From: Bin87 sp965262485
GTDB taxonomy: Bacteria; Chloroflexota; Dehalococcoidia; Lucifugimonadales; UBA3495
DNA length: 64,000 bases
Direction of reading: 5' to 3'
NCBI GenBank assembly: GCA_965262485.1
Contig: OZ253540.1
Coordinates: forward strand, 2,790,001-2,854,000
Positions 52,606 to 61,930 of the stretch are shown piece after piece; within the stretch, counting starts at the first letter, position 1, and each line of letters opens with the position of its first letter. A program made the translations under genes and the position numbers. The notes beneath the pieces were generated by a model. The model did no database searches, had not been told where the DNA came from, and was given only the letters and a program-made list of their open reading frames with translations.

Positions 52606-53982
52606 ATGTCCACTACCCCGCCAAACGCACAAAACTCGTCCGATTCTGCCATCGACCCAGCATCGGAACCCATCCTGCCTGGTTGGGTGAAACAAGATCG
52701 GCGGCGCCGAAGGTTGTCCCGTCGCAACATCCTCATCGGGATTGTAGTCATCCTGCTGCTTGGTTTCCTGGTTTGGTTGAACTTTCCGTTCATTCCCGAC
52801 CCCATCATCCTGCTCACCCGCCAACCCGATAAACTGTTCGATTCCACTTCATTGGGGAACAATTGGACCATGACCGGTCGGAACGTCGGTCTGACCCGCT
52901 ACTCCGCCGACGCCCTCAAAGAACCCGCCGGTTCCCTGGTCTGGAGCGTGGGCGTTGACGCAGATTCACCAACGCTGGCCGCACCCGTAATCGCGGACGG
53001 TCGTATCTTCCTGGGTTCCAATTTCCGCATCGCCGTATTGGACCGCGACACGGGCGCGGAGCTGGATTCCATAGCCACCACGGGACCCATCATCAACTCG
53101 GTGGCATGGGCCGACGGTAATCTGTACTACGCCACCGTTGATCGTCGCCTGGTTTCCCGAGACCCTGAATCGGGCAACATTCGTTGGGAATTTCAGATGC
53201 GCGACGCCACGTCCGGCCCCGTGTCCGTGTCCAACGGCATCGTGTACGCCGGAGCATTGAACGGCGTAACCTACGCCGTCAACGCAACGACCGGAGATCG
53301 CATCTGGACTCACGAAACCCTGGGCGAAGTTCGCTCCCCGGCCGCCATTGGCGACAACGTGGCCTACGTCGCGTCTTCCGACCGCAGCCTGTATGCGTTA
53401 GACGCCCGCACCGGCCAGGAAAGGGCGCGGTTCCGCACGACCGCCCAACTGGTGGACGCTCCCGTAACCGGGAACGATTTGGTGTACTTTGTGTCAGCCG
53501 GCAAGTTGTACGCAATGGACGCGGGTGTTGTTGAGTTTCCGGGGCGCTACGCCATCACCGGCACGTGGTCCCAACTCTGGCTGTGGGGATTCCCCCTGCC
53601 ACCACCGCCAACCCAGCCCGGCGATAAATGGCGATTCGCTCCCAACGTTGAAAAGACCAAGGGAATCATCTCCGCGCCGGCCCTCACCGAGGACACGATC
53701 TACGTTGGTGATCTCGTGGGTAATTTTTACGCCGTTAACGCTGCGGCCGGTATTGAAGAATGGCGGTTCCAGGCAGCAGACGGCATAGTCGCCTCGCCCG
53801 TGGTGATCGGTAACCTGGTCGTATTCGGCGACCGCGCCGGTTGGGTGTACGCTCTCGACCGCAGTGATGGTTCAGAACGCTGGAGCATCCAGCTGACTGC
53901 TGCCGTGCGCACCGATCCTGTTTACGCTGGCGGGCGGCTGTTCGTCCGTACGGAAGACGGTCGGCTGCACGCAATCGACTGA
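52606..53982 (+). CDS. Membrane-anchored PQQ-type beta-propeller protein
   Basis: About 458 residues. After a cytoplasmic basic stretch (RRRRLSRRN) one membrane helix (ILIGIVVILLLGFLVW) leads to an extracytoplasmic beta-propeller of repeated AxDxxTGxxxW blades (YAVNATTGDRIWTHETLGE, YALDARTGQERARF, YAVNAAAGIEEWRF, YALDRSDGSERWSI). BamB-like folds have this pattern, but the role here is open. It is 78 bases downstream of the permease gene and probably in the same operon, perhaps as a solute-processing partner. Confidence 0.85.
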   Translation: MSTTPPNAQNSSDSAIDPASEPILPGWVKQDRRRRRLSRRNILIGIVVILLLGFLVWLNFPFIPDPIILLTRQPDKLFDSTSLGNNWTMTGRNVGLTRYSADALKEPAGSLVWSVGVDADSPTLAAPVIADGRIFLGSNFRIAVLDRDTGAELDSIATTGPIINSVAWADGNLYYATVDRRLVSRDPESGNIRWEFQMRDATSGPVSVSNGIVYAGALNGVTYAVNATTGDRIWTHETLGEVRSPAAIGDNVAYVASSDRSLYALDARTGQERARFRTTAQLVDAPVTGNDLVYFVSAGKLYAMDAGVVEFPGRYAITGTWSQLWLWGFPLPPPPTQPGDKWRFAPNVEKTKGIISAPALTEDTIYVGDLVGNFYAVNAAAGIEEWRFQAADGIVASPVVIGNLVVFGDRAGWVYALDRSDGSERWSIQLTAAVRTDPVYAGGRLFVRTEDGRLHAID

Positions 53983-53983
53983 T

Positions 53984-54447
53984 CCAGCAATGGTTCCCGG
54001 CCCGCCAGGTGGTTCTGGTCAACAGCATCTCCAACGCAATGTTCGGTTTGGCAGTAGGTGGTGGCGTGGCTGCCTCACCGCCCGGCGGGAAGCAACCGTC
54101 ACCATACTGCCGACGCCCACGGCCTGCGCCGGCCCCGACCTGACGGGATCGGCGGGGGCCGAGGTAACCCTGCAAGGCATTTGCAGCGCCAACCCCTACG
54201 GCGAGTGGTGGCGGATGGAGCGCCAGTGGACGCAGCTCTCCGGCCCCAGCGTCACACTGACCCACCCCAAGTCTGAGCAGTACACCAGGCCGCCGACAAG
54301 TTCAGCGACCCCAGGTTCACCCTGCCGCCGAACGTGGCGGCGGGCACAACGCTGGAGTTACAACTAACCGTAACCGATGAGGAAGGCGGGTCCGACACCG
54401 ACACGGTGACCGTCACCGTCGCCTCGGAAAACGGCGATAGCGGTTAG
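53984..54447 (+). pseudogene. Chimeric gene debris: MFS piece joined to a surface-protein PKD repeat
   Basis: 53984-54082 is a roughly 94% copy of 55380-55477 inside the downstream MFS gene (QQWFPARQVVLVNS...). From about 54100 it switches to a PKD-like repeat of the giant surface protein (PTACAGPDLTGSAGAEVTLQG, SANPYGEWWRMERQW), frameshifted near 54300, ending ...DTVTVTVASENGDSG at 54447. It looks like a recombination product, not a working gene. Confidence 0.75.
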
Positions 54448-54983
54448 GAGCAAAATCGGGAAATGGCCCCCGACGCAACGTCGCCGGCAGCCAATGTAAG
54501 GTTGCCGGTGGCGTTTTCAGCGACGAGATTGCAAACCCCCGCATCGAGTACGGGGTCGCAATGACAAGCCACCACATCAAAAATCCTGTCCATCCGGTTC
54601 ATCCAGGTAAAAACCCTCCCCTCCCCCCCGCTCATCCTGATTCTGTTGAAGGACGGTCGCCGACGGTTCGACAAGCTCACCATGAGCGGAGGTCGGAGGA
54701 CTTTGAAAAGGCCCCGAGGAACAACCAGGGTCATTCGGTTGTCATTGCGAGGAGCGCAGCGACGTGGCAATCTCGTTGAGGTTGAGCACGTGCCGGGGAA
54801 CCATCATTGCTACGGCGACGAGATTGCCACGCTGCGCTCGCAATGACATGAGGAAAACCGAAAGGCCCTGAGGAACAACGGCGCAGCGTTGACCACACTC
54901 AGGGCGGGGAATACACTGCGCCGGCTATTGGCAGTTCGTCGATTGCTCGAAAACACTCAGGAATCGTTACGAGACCAACTCAA
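54448..54983. other. Repeat-rich intergenic stretch
   Basis: Contains REP copy 5 and other short palindromes, for example GGTTCGACAAGCTCACCATGAG-type sequence near 54665. No gene was recognised. Confidence 0.5.
54741..54848. repeat. REP family copy 5
   Basis: GTCATTGCGAGGAGCGC to CTCGCAATGACA; nearly identical to copy 6, without the CCCCGTA hairpin. Confidence 0.85.
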
Positions 54984-56249
54984 ATGGCACAGGATTCATC
55001 AGAAGATTCTCCCGAGCAGGTGGTGGCATACCGCTGGGTGGTCATGGGTATCTGGCTGACCGCCAGCGTTTCCGGGTTTATGATTATGTCCACCATCGGC
55101 ATCCTGTTGCCGGCCATCAGCGCCGAGTTGAGTCTCTCCCCGTTCCAGCAGGGAATGCTGGGATCCGCCGCCTACTGGGGCAATGTGGCTTTGGCCATCC
55201 CAATGGGCTGGTGGACTTCCCGCTTCGCTCCCAAAATCCTGACCACCGTTACCATGATCCTGGGAACCCTGTCTCTGGTCGTCCAGGCCGTCTCCCCCGT
55301 CTTTGCCGTGCTGATCCTGGGCCGTGTGGCCTTCGGTATTAGCGTGATTGCCCGTCAACCCGCCCGCGCCTTCCTGACCCAGCAATGGTTCCCGGCCCGC
55401 CAGGTTGTTCTGGTCAACAGCATCTCCAACGCCATGTTCGGTTTGGTAGTGGGTGGTGGCGTGGCCGCCTCACCCTTCATCCTGATGGCTCTGGGAGACA
55501 GCTGGCGTTCTACCCTGTTCTCCTTCGTCGGGTTATTCGCGGTGATGACCATCCTCTGGATGGTATTTGGCCGGGAACGGATTACCTCAGAATACCGCCA
55601 GCGCCTCGCGTCCCAGGATGCCAGCGTCCTGAAGGGTACGCTCCGCTATCGGGACCTGTGGATCGGCGGCCTGGGTTTCGTGGGCGCAACCACGGCCTGG
55701 TCCGGTTTCCTCAGTTTCTACCCGACCTTGATGTTGGAAACCCACCAAATGCCCCTGTTCTGGTCCGGCGGCATCCTTGCGCTGGGCATCTTCATGGGCG
55801 GCATCTGCGGACTGGGCTTCGGGTGGATCGTAATGGTGTCCGACCGGGGCCGGACCATCCTGCTGACTACCGGCGCAACCATGGCCGCTACTTTCATAGC
55901 GATGACGTTGACCGGTTCCATCCCCATCCTGTTGGCGCTGACCTTCGTTAACGGCATAGCCTGGGGATTCTGGCCGGTACTCTACTCCGTACCGTTTCAC
56001 CTGCCAGGAATACGCCCCCGGGAAGTCGCCGTCGGACTGGCTTTCATCCAGATGTCCAGCTCGGCGGGCATTACTCTCGGCCCGTTGGCCACGGGCCTGC
56101 TGCAGCAGGCAACCGACGACCTCGGACTGTCCCTGGCCATCGTGAGTTTCGCATCCCTCTCCCTCTGCATGGCAGGCTTGGTGATGAAACACGGCCTGTC
56201 CGGCAGGGTGCCATCTCCCGAACCCGTTGCGTCGGCCACCGGGGATTGA
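54984..56249 (+). CDS. MFS transporter
   Basis: A 421-aa protein with about twelve membrane helices: WVVMGIWLTASVSGFMIMST, GRVAFGISVIARQPARAF, and the second-half bundle FILMALGDSWRSTLFSFVGL. Part of it (55380-55477) is duplicated in the debris at 53984. It may export or import a small organic compound. It is followed at 174 bases by an M20 peptidase. Confidence 0.9.
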   Translation: MAQDSSEDSPEQVVAYRWVVMGIWLTASVSGFMIMSTIGILLPAISAELSLSPFQQGMLGSAAYWGNVALAIPMGWWTSRFAPKILTTVTMILGTLSLVVQAVSPVFAVLILGRVAFGISVIARQPARAFLTQQWFPARQVVLVNSISNAMFGLVVGGGVAASPFILMALGDSWRSTLFSFVGLFAVMTILWMVFGRERITSEYRQRLASQDASVLKGTLRYRDLWIGGLGFVGATTAWSGFLSFYPTLMLETHQMPLFWSGGILALGIFMGGICGLGFGWIVMVSDRGRTILLTTGATMAATFIAMTLTGSIPILLALTFVNGIAWGFWPVLYSVPFHLPGIRPREVAVGLAFIQMSSSAGITLGPLATGLLQQATDDLGLSLAIVSFASLSLCMAGLVMKHGLSGRVPSPEPVASATGD

Positions 56250-56422
56250 TCCTCGCCAGCACCACTGCCCATCCTGCCATCGCGTGTCGCCCGTATTCCG
56301 TCGTTGCCGTGAACTTCCGTCGGTAGAAAACGTCCTTCAACCGGACTGCGTTGACACCATCTTTCGCCCTGTTTACACTCGCCACGCAATGCCGATTACA
56401 AACCAGTCGGAGGATACAGGCC

Positions 56423-57781
56423 ATGCCAGACCTTCAAGACCTCTTCGCCCAGATCGATGCTGCTCAGGACGATATCATCGCGCTGGAGCAAGCCCTCGTC
56501 CGAATTCCATCGGTCAACACCGGATTCATGCCCACCGGCGATGAGACCCCGGTCTGCGAATTGGCGCGCGACTGGCTGGCCCAGGACGGCGTCGAGTCAG
56601 AGATCCTGGAGTCGGCGCCCAACCGCGGCAACTTGATCGCCAGGATGGAGGGCAGGTCCGGCAAGGCCGGCCTCATGTTCATGTCCCACACCGACGTCGT
56701 GCCGGTGGAAGACGATTCGAAGTGGCGGTTCCCGCCCTTCAGCGCCACCATCGCCGATGGCCGAATCTTCGGGCGTGGCGCATCAGACTGCAAGGGGCTG
56801 CTCACAGCTCAACTGATGGCCGTCCGCCTGCTGAAGCGAAACGGCATCGAGCTGGAAGACGGGCTGATCCTGGCGGCCGGCGCAGATGAGGAACACGGCG
56901 GCAGGTACGGGTTCGGTTGGCTTGCCGACAACCATCCGGAGAAGCTGGCGGCGCCCTATGCCGTAAACGAAGGCGGCGGCACGCCCATCCAGGCGGCGGG
57001 CGCCCTGACCTACGTTTTGGGCGTCGGAGAAAAGGGGCGTCTGCAGGTCGAAATCGACGTTAAAGGGGTCAGTTCCCACGCATCGCTGCCCTGGCAGGGA
57101 ACTAACGCGCTATACCGGTTGAGCAGCGCCCTCAGCTCCATAGAAAACTATGACCCGGATCGCGATACATCCACCGGCCTTTTCGATCATCTATCGACGT
57201 TCGCAATTGAACATCAAGCCTCTCCGGCCAATGTGGACGACATCATCGCCGAGATCGAGCCGTCCAACCCCCGTTTCGCCTCCATGCTCCGGGCCCTGTC
57301 CCGCATGACTCTGACTCCCACCATGGTTAGAGGAGGCATCAAATCCAACAGCGTTCCCGAGTCCATCCGGCTCACGTGCGACGTGCGCACCCTGCCTCAC
57401 CAGGACGAGCAATACGTAAGGGACCAGCTTGATGAGGTATTGGCCGACATTCCCGGCGTGTCTTACGAAATCGACTACATGGCTCGTCCCAACTCCTCGC
57501 CCTTTGAGTCTGCGTTGGCGACCAGCATCCGGACCATCACTGCCAGCGCCCTGGAACGGGACGACATCCAGTGGGTGCCCGCCATCAGCAACGGCTTCAC
57601 CGACTCCAGGTTCACCCGCCCGCTGGGGACTGTTACCTACGGGTTTTCCGGCTCTCACCCTGACGACGATCCGATGCTCAACTACACCCATGGCACCAAT
57701 GAGTCTGTGGGTATAAAGAGCCTGGTAAGCGGCGCCAAGATCATGCTTGGCCTGGCGTATGACATGCTGGCGGTGAAGTAA
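56423..57781 (+). CDS. M20-family metallopeptidase
   Basis: A 452-aa ArgE/DapE/ACY1-type deacylase or dipeptidase. Metal ligands are visible: MSHTDVVPVE (His-x-Asp), GRGASDCKGL (Asp), ADEEHGG (catalytic and bridging Glu), and H in NYTHGTNESV. The lid domain lies around KGVSSHASLPWQG. ATG 56423 follows GGAGG; an earlier ATG at 56351 lacks one. It removes an acyl or amino-terminal group from a small peptide or acyl-amino acid, perhaps one brought in by the transporters nearby. Confidence 0.92.
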   Translation: MPDLQDLFAQIDAAQDDIIALEQALVRIPSVNTGFMPTGDETPVCELARDWLAQDGVESEILESAPNRGNLIARMEGRSGKAGLMFMSHTDVVPVEDDSKWRFPPFSATIADGRIFGRGASDCKGLLTAQLMAVRLLKRNGIELEDGLILAAGADEEHGGRYGFGWLADNHPEKLAAPYAVNEGGGTPIQAAGALTYVLGVGEKGRLQVEIDVKGVSSHASLPWQGTNALYRLSSALSSIENYDPDRDTSTGLFDHLSTFAIEHQASPANVDDIIAEIEPSNPRFASMLRALSRMTLTPTMVRGGIKSNSVPESIRLTCDVRTLPHQDEQYVRDQLDEVLADIPGVSYEIDYMARPNSSPFESALATSIRTITASALERDDIQWVPAISNGFTDSRFTRPLGTVTYGFSGSHPDDDPMLNYTHGTNESVGIKSLVSGAKIMLGLAYDMLAVK

Positions 57782-58104
57782 CCAGCCCAGGCCCGTCCCC
57801 CTCTCCCTCGATGGGAGAGGGTTGGGGTGAGGGTGAAATTCGCCAACTCAACGAGATTGCCCCGTTGCTGTTCTCCTCGCAATGACAAAGTGGGTAGGTG
57901 TGAGAACCGCTGGCGCCTCATCGACCGTTCCCCTAGAATACCGCCCGGCTTCAACCGCGCGACCATCGTTACCGCTTCACTCCGCTGACGTAAGACCAAC
58001 GCAGCCGGACATGGTTGCGCGGCTGTTGGTTGGTATCCTGATAGCAACGGCGATTTCGAGAATATGGCCGATATATGTACACCTAATCGCAGGGTCTTTC
58101 GGTT

Positions 58105-58212
58105 GTCATTGCGAGGAGCGCAGCGACGTGGCAATCTCGTTGAGGTTGAGCACGTGCCGGGGAACCATCATTGCTACGGCGACGAGATTGCCACGCTGCG
58201 CTCGCAATGACA
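58105..58212. repeat. REP family copy 6
   Basis: GTCATTGCGAGGAGCGC to CTCGCAATGACA; nearly identical to copy 5. Confidence 0.85.
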
Positions 58213-58252
58213 TGATGAAAACCGAAAGGCCCTGACCTAATCGGTCACCAAA

Positions 58253-58281
58253 TTGACATGTATTTGTAGTAGACGTACACT
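58253..58281 (+). promoter_or_regulatory. Sigma-70-type promoter of the amidohydrolase gene
   Basis: TTGACA (58253-58258), 17 bp, TACACT (58276-58281). Transcription should start near 58288, about 70 nt before the ATG. Confidence 0.7.
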
Positions 58282-58297
58282 TCAAGGTGAGAATATC

Positions 58298-58322
58298 GCC
58301 CATGTCGTTGCATGGGCTTTTT
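58298..58322 (+). terminator. Intrinsic-terminator-like hairpin in the amidohydrolase leader
   Basis: GCCCATG-N6-CATGGGC followed by TTTTT, between the promoter and the start codon. Placed in a leader it could act as an attenuator; it might also simply end upstream transcription. Confidence 0.65.
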
Positions 58323-58356
58323 GAAATGGACAATTATCGTCGTTGGAGGTAACTGT

Positions 58357-60033
58357 ATGCCGGAATTTGATTTGGTGATTCGTGGCGGAACCGTAGTCGA
58401 TGGCACCGGACTTCCCCGCCTCCGCGCTGATGTTGGGATCAAGGACGGGCGGGTGGCCATGATCTCCGGACGCATCAACTCCGGAGGCGCCCGGGAGCTG
58501 GACGCCAGCGGCTGCATCGTGGCGCCGGGGGCCGTAGACCTCCACACCCACTACGACGCGCAACTCAACTGGGACCCTTACGCATCCCTGTCCGGATGGT
58601 TCGGGGTAACCTCCCTCACCGTTGGTCAGTGCGGATTTGGGTTCGCTCCCACGCGACCCGAAGATCGCGACCTCAATATGCGCATGATGAACCGCATCGA
58701 AGCAATACCGCTGGAATCCATGCGGTTGGGGATGCGATGGGACTGGGAAACCTTCCCTGAATACATGGACAGCCTGGACAAACAGGGTCTGGGCGTAAAC
58801 GTTGGCGCGCTGGTGCCATTCTCGCCCCTGCGCGGCTACGTGCTGGGCATGATACCGGCCCGCGAACGAACCTCCGTGACCGACGCCGAGTTGAACCAGA
58901 TGAAACAGATACTGCACGACTCCATGCAGGCCGGGGCGTTCGGGTTGTCCGCGGACAAGAACCTGGAAGACCGGCCGGAGGATGGCAGCTGGCTGCCCAG
59001 CCATGTGGCATCCCCGGAGGAATTCTACGCCCTGTCCCAGGTGTTGAGGCAGTTCGGCGTGGGGCATTTGGGATGGACCATCGGCATCTCCGATGACCGC
59101 CCCGCACAGCGGGATATGCTGGCGGAAATGGTCCGCATGAGCGGACGCCCGTTGCATGTGGTTCTGGGAGACGACGAGGGTTACGAGTGGCTGGAAGAAG
59201 TCCGGCGAGAGGGCCTTCCCGTCCTGGCGCAGCAGGGATCAGTCCCTACCATCGCAGAGTTCAAGCTCTCCGAATACAACCTGTTCGACTACATGCCCCA
59301 TTGGGTCCAACCGCTCGTGGGTTCCAAAGAAGAGCGCATCGCCAAGCTTTCTGAAGACGGCGTACGCGACGGCATGAAGCGCGATGTCATCGACCGCCCC
59401 CATGCCAGGACCGACTGGGCGCAGGTGCAGGTGGTGGAGGTGGCCCTGGAACGCAACCTAAAGTACGAAGGTTTGTCCATTGCCGACATCGCGGAGGCTG
59501 AGGGCAAACACCCACTGGACACGTTCCTTGACATCGCTCTGGATGAAGACCTGGAAACCGAGTTCGCTCACCCCGCTGGCGGGCAGGGAGACGACGCCCG
59601 GGCCGAAAGGCTGGTCAACCCCTATGTGCATATCTCGGTGTCCGACGGCGGCGCTCATACCAGGTTCCTGGTCAACAGCGTGTGGCCCGTCTATTTCCTG
59701 GGCCACTGGATTCGCGACAACGAACTGATGACGCTGGAACAGGCCCACCAGAAGATGAGCGCGCTACCCGCCGCGTTCTCTGATATGAAGGGTCGCGGCA
59801 CCCTGCGCGTGGGCGACTGGGCCGATGTCATGATCTACAACATGGAGGAATTGGGGCTGCTGTACGACAAGCCACGGTTCGAGACGGACTTCCCCGGTGG
59901 CGAAAAGCGGTTGGTGCAAAAACCCACGGGCATCCGCTACATTCTGGTCAACGGCACCGTTACCTTCGTGGAAAACGAATGCACCGGAGAGCTGCCCGGC
60001 AAACTTCTGCGCAGCTACGACATGGTGGGTTAG
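58357..60033 (+). CDS. D-aminoacylase/N-acyl-D-amino-acid deacylase-type amidohydrolase
   Basis: A 558-aa amidohydrolase. N-terminal strand FDLVIRGGTVVDGTG, then VAPGAVDLHTHYDAQLNWDP (metal-binding H-x-H), GQCGFGFAPTRPED, and SDGGAHTRFL (metal Asp). The C-terminal strand IRYILVNGTVTFVENE closes the beta-sandwich. ATG 58357 is seven bases after GGAGGT. These enzymes hydrolyse N-acyl-D-amino acids or similar amides; substrate is not certain. The gene has its own promoter and a hairpin in the leader and ends at a strong palindrome. Confidence 0.92.
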   Translation: MPEFDLVIRGGTVVDGTGLPRLRADVGIKDGRVAMISGRINSGGARELDASGCIVAPGAVDLHTHYDAQLNWDPYASLSGWFGVTSLTVGQCGFGFAPTRPEDRDLNMRMMNRIEAIPLESMRLGMRWDWETFPEYMDSLDKQGLGVNVGALVPFSPLRGYVLGMIPARERTSVTDAELNQMKQILHDSMQAGAFGLSADKNLEDRPEDGSWLPSHVASPEEFYALSQVLRQFGVGHLGWTIGISDDRPAQRDMLAEMVRMSGRPLHVVLGDDEGYEWLEEVRREGLPVLAQQGSVPTIAEFKLSEYNLFDYMPHWVQPLVGSKEERIAKLSEDGVRDGMKRDVIDRPHARTDWAQVQVVEVALERNLKYEGLSIADIAEAEGKHPLDTFLDIALDEDLETEFAHPAGGQGDDARAERLVNPYVHISVSDGGAHTRFLVNSVWPVYFLGHWIRDNELMTLEQAHQKMSALPAAFSDMKGRGTLRVGDWADVMIYNMEELGLLYDKPRFETDFPGGEKRLVQKPTGIRYILVNGTVTFVENECTGELPGKLLRSYDMVG

Positions 60034-60062
60034 TCCCCCTCGGAGTGTCACTCCGGAAAATC

Positions 60063-60100
60063 AACCCGCCCCGGGGCTTTGTTTCCCGGGGCGGGTTTAA
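60063..60100 (+). terminator. Terminator-like hairpin after the amidohydrolase gene
   Basis: Arms AACCCGCCCCGGG and CCCGGGGCGGGTT (60063-60075, 60085-60097) with a 9-nt loop, followed by a short TTAAG. The stem is very strong but the T-run is short. Confidence 0.75.
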
Positions 60101-60173
60101 GATTCACGGTGGGGAGCGTTCTCCGGCAAGGCAGTAGGTCAGCCGGCGTAAACCGCTCACGCGTACCCACTTT

Positions 60174-60265
60174 GTCATTGCGAGCGCAGCGCGGCAATCT
60201 CGTCGCTGAAACCGTCGCCGTTGCTGCAACGAGATTGCCACGTCGCTGCGCTCCTCACAATGACA
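60174..60265. repeat. REP family copy 7
   Basis: GTCATTGCGAGCGCAGC to CTCACAATGACA with the CGGCAATCTCG core. Confidence 0.8.
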
Positions 60266-60314
60266 GATTAAAGCGGGTACGCGTGAGACGTAAACCGCCC
60301 CCCATGATTGCAGG

Positions 60315-60683
60315 CTATTCGTCCGGCACCAGTGCGACCAGGCGCTCATTCTGGACGGTTACCAGGAACGCTTTCATGCGAAACTCGGGTCGGGTGGCGC
60401 AGGTGCCTTCACCCTTCTCGTACTGCCAACCGTGCCCGTCGCAAACGAAAAGCTCGTCGCCCTCGTCTTCGATCTCGCCGCCCTGATGCGGGCATACCGT
60501 CGACAGCAACTTGTAGCCGTCGCGTCCCCGCACCAAAAAGTACGAGGCGTCGCCCACCTTCACCGGAGCGGGTAAGGACACAAACGATGCTTCTTCACCC
60601 AGGTCCACCCTGATCTTTCTGGATCGGGCTGATCCACTGACCTGGCGCAGGGAAACGGTACCTTTTCGACGTTCGGTGGTCAT
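60315..60683 (-). CDS. Rieske [2Fe-2S] domain protein
   Basis: A 122-aa protein whose two cluster motifs are CPHQGG (C-x-H) and CDGHGWQYE (C-x-x-H), the arrangement of Rieske ferredoxins. It has no membrane segment, so it is likely a soluble electron carrier for an oxygenase. ATG 60683 was chosen over an upstream TTG. It stands alone on this strand. Confidence 0.88.
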   Translation of the reverse strand: MTTERRKGTVSLRQVSGSARSRKIRVDLGEEASFVSLPAPVKVGDASYFLVRGRDGYKLLSTVCPHQGGEIEDEGDELFVCDGHGWQYEKGEGTCATRPEFRMKAFLVTVQNERLVALVPDE

Positions 60684-60835
60684 TGCAATTATCCTCGCCG
60701 CCGTGTTCAAGTCCTGCCTGTAATGCGTCGCCCAAGTATAACAAAGACCCGCCGGTTGCCAAAGGTTGGTGGCGGTAAGATGGACACAATGCTACACTGG
60801 CGACAATCAGAGTCCGTAAAACGTAGGAGGTTCTT

Positions 60836-61930
60836 ATGGTTGAGTACGTATCTGCGATCAATCTGGAAGATTTCGGTTTGGAAGTCGGTACACCATCAAT
60901 AAAATCGGTGGGGCCGCTGGCCTTTGGCCCGGAGGGAATACTGTTCATCGGAGACAACGCCGGTGCGGCCATATTCGCCGTCGACGTCGGTGATTCCGAA
61001 CCGGGCGGCGGACACCGGCCGGTCAACCTGGACAACTTCGATATGTCCCTGGCGTCCTACCTGGGCTGTTCCCGGGATGACGTGTCCATCCGGGACATGG
61101 CCGTTCACCCCATCTCCGATAACCTTTACTTCTCCGTCATGCGAGGCAGCGGCGACGCCGCCGTCCCGGTGATCGTCAAGGTTTCCGGTGGCGGGACCAT
61201 CAGCGACGTGTCCCTCGACAACGTGGCCTTTTCCCAGTCCACCATCAAGGACGCGGCGGCCGAGGACGACCCCAGGCTGGTGTCGCGGGAGAAGCTGCGG
61301 ACGGTAACTGTGACCGACATGTCGTTTGTCGACGGACTGCTGTTGGTTGCCGGAACCTCCAACGAGGAATTCTCCTCCACCTTGCGCCGGATTCCCTTCC
61401 CGTTTAACGGGGATGTCGAGTCCAACTCGCTGGAGATATTCCACGTTTCTCACGGCCAGTACGAAACGGCAGCCCCCATTCGCGCCTTTGTGCCCTATCA
61501 CGGAAACAGCAGCATCCTGGCCAGTTACACCTGCACCCCGGTGGTGCAATTCTCCCTCTCCGATTTCGCGCCGGGCGAACAGGTGAAGGGCAAAACTGTC
61601 GCCGAATTGGGCGCTCACAACCGGCCGTTGGATCTGATTTCCTACCAGCACGACGGCGGCGAGTACCTGCTGGTGTGCAACGACCGGCACCCGTTGGTCA
61701 AAATTGCCTGTAAGGACATCGACGGGCAGGGGCCGCTGACAGTTCCCGATGATTCCCTGGATGAGAGTCCTTCGGACCCGGTCACCCCAGGCGTGGGTGT
61801 GCCCCGGCAGATACTTCCCCATCCCGGCGTCAAGCGGATGGCTAACCTCAACGGCAGCGGCGTATTGATGCTGCAGCAGGACGACGACGGCAGCACTCAC
61901 CTGCGCTCCTACGCCACCGGCACACTGTGA
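60836..61930 (+). CDS. Beta-propeller-like protein of unknown function
   Basis: A 364-aa protein of strand-rich blades (SVGPLAFGPEGILFIGDNAG, VHPISDNLYFSVMRGSGDAA, RPLDLISYQHDGGEYLLVCN). No signal peptide is visible, so it may be cytoplasmic, although propellers of this type are often exported. ATG 60836 follows GGAGG. The stop overlaps the next start (GTGA), so the two genes are coupled. Confidence 0.75.
   Translation: MVEYVSAINLEDFGLEVGTPSIKSVGPLAFGPEGILFIGDNAGAAIFAVDVGDSEPGGGHRPVNLDNFDMSLASYLGCSRDDVSIRDMAVHPISDNLYFSVMRGSGDAAVPVIVKVSGGGTISDVSLDNVAFSQSTIKDAAAEDDPRLVSREKLRTVTVTDMSFVDGLLLVAGTSNEEFSSTLRRIPFPFNGDVESNSLEIFHVSHGQYETAAPIRAFVPYHGNSSILASYTCTPVVQFSLSDFAPGEQVKGKTVAELGAHNRPLDLISYQHDGGEYLLVCNDRHPLVKIACKDIDGQGPLTVPDDSLDESPSDPVTPGVGVPRQILPHPGVKRMANLNGSGVLMLQQDDDGSTHLRSYATGTL

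Larger units (their letters stand above)
57782..58356. other. Intergenic region with REP copy 6 and the leader of the amidohydrolase gene
   Basis: No gene recognised. REP copy 6 (58105-58212) is followed by a promoter (58253-58281) and a terminator-like hairpin (58298-58322). Confidence 0.6.
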
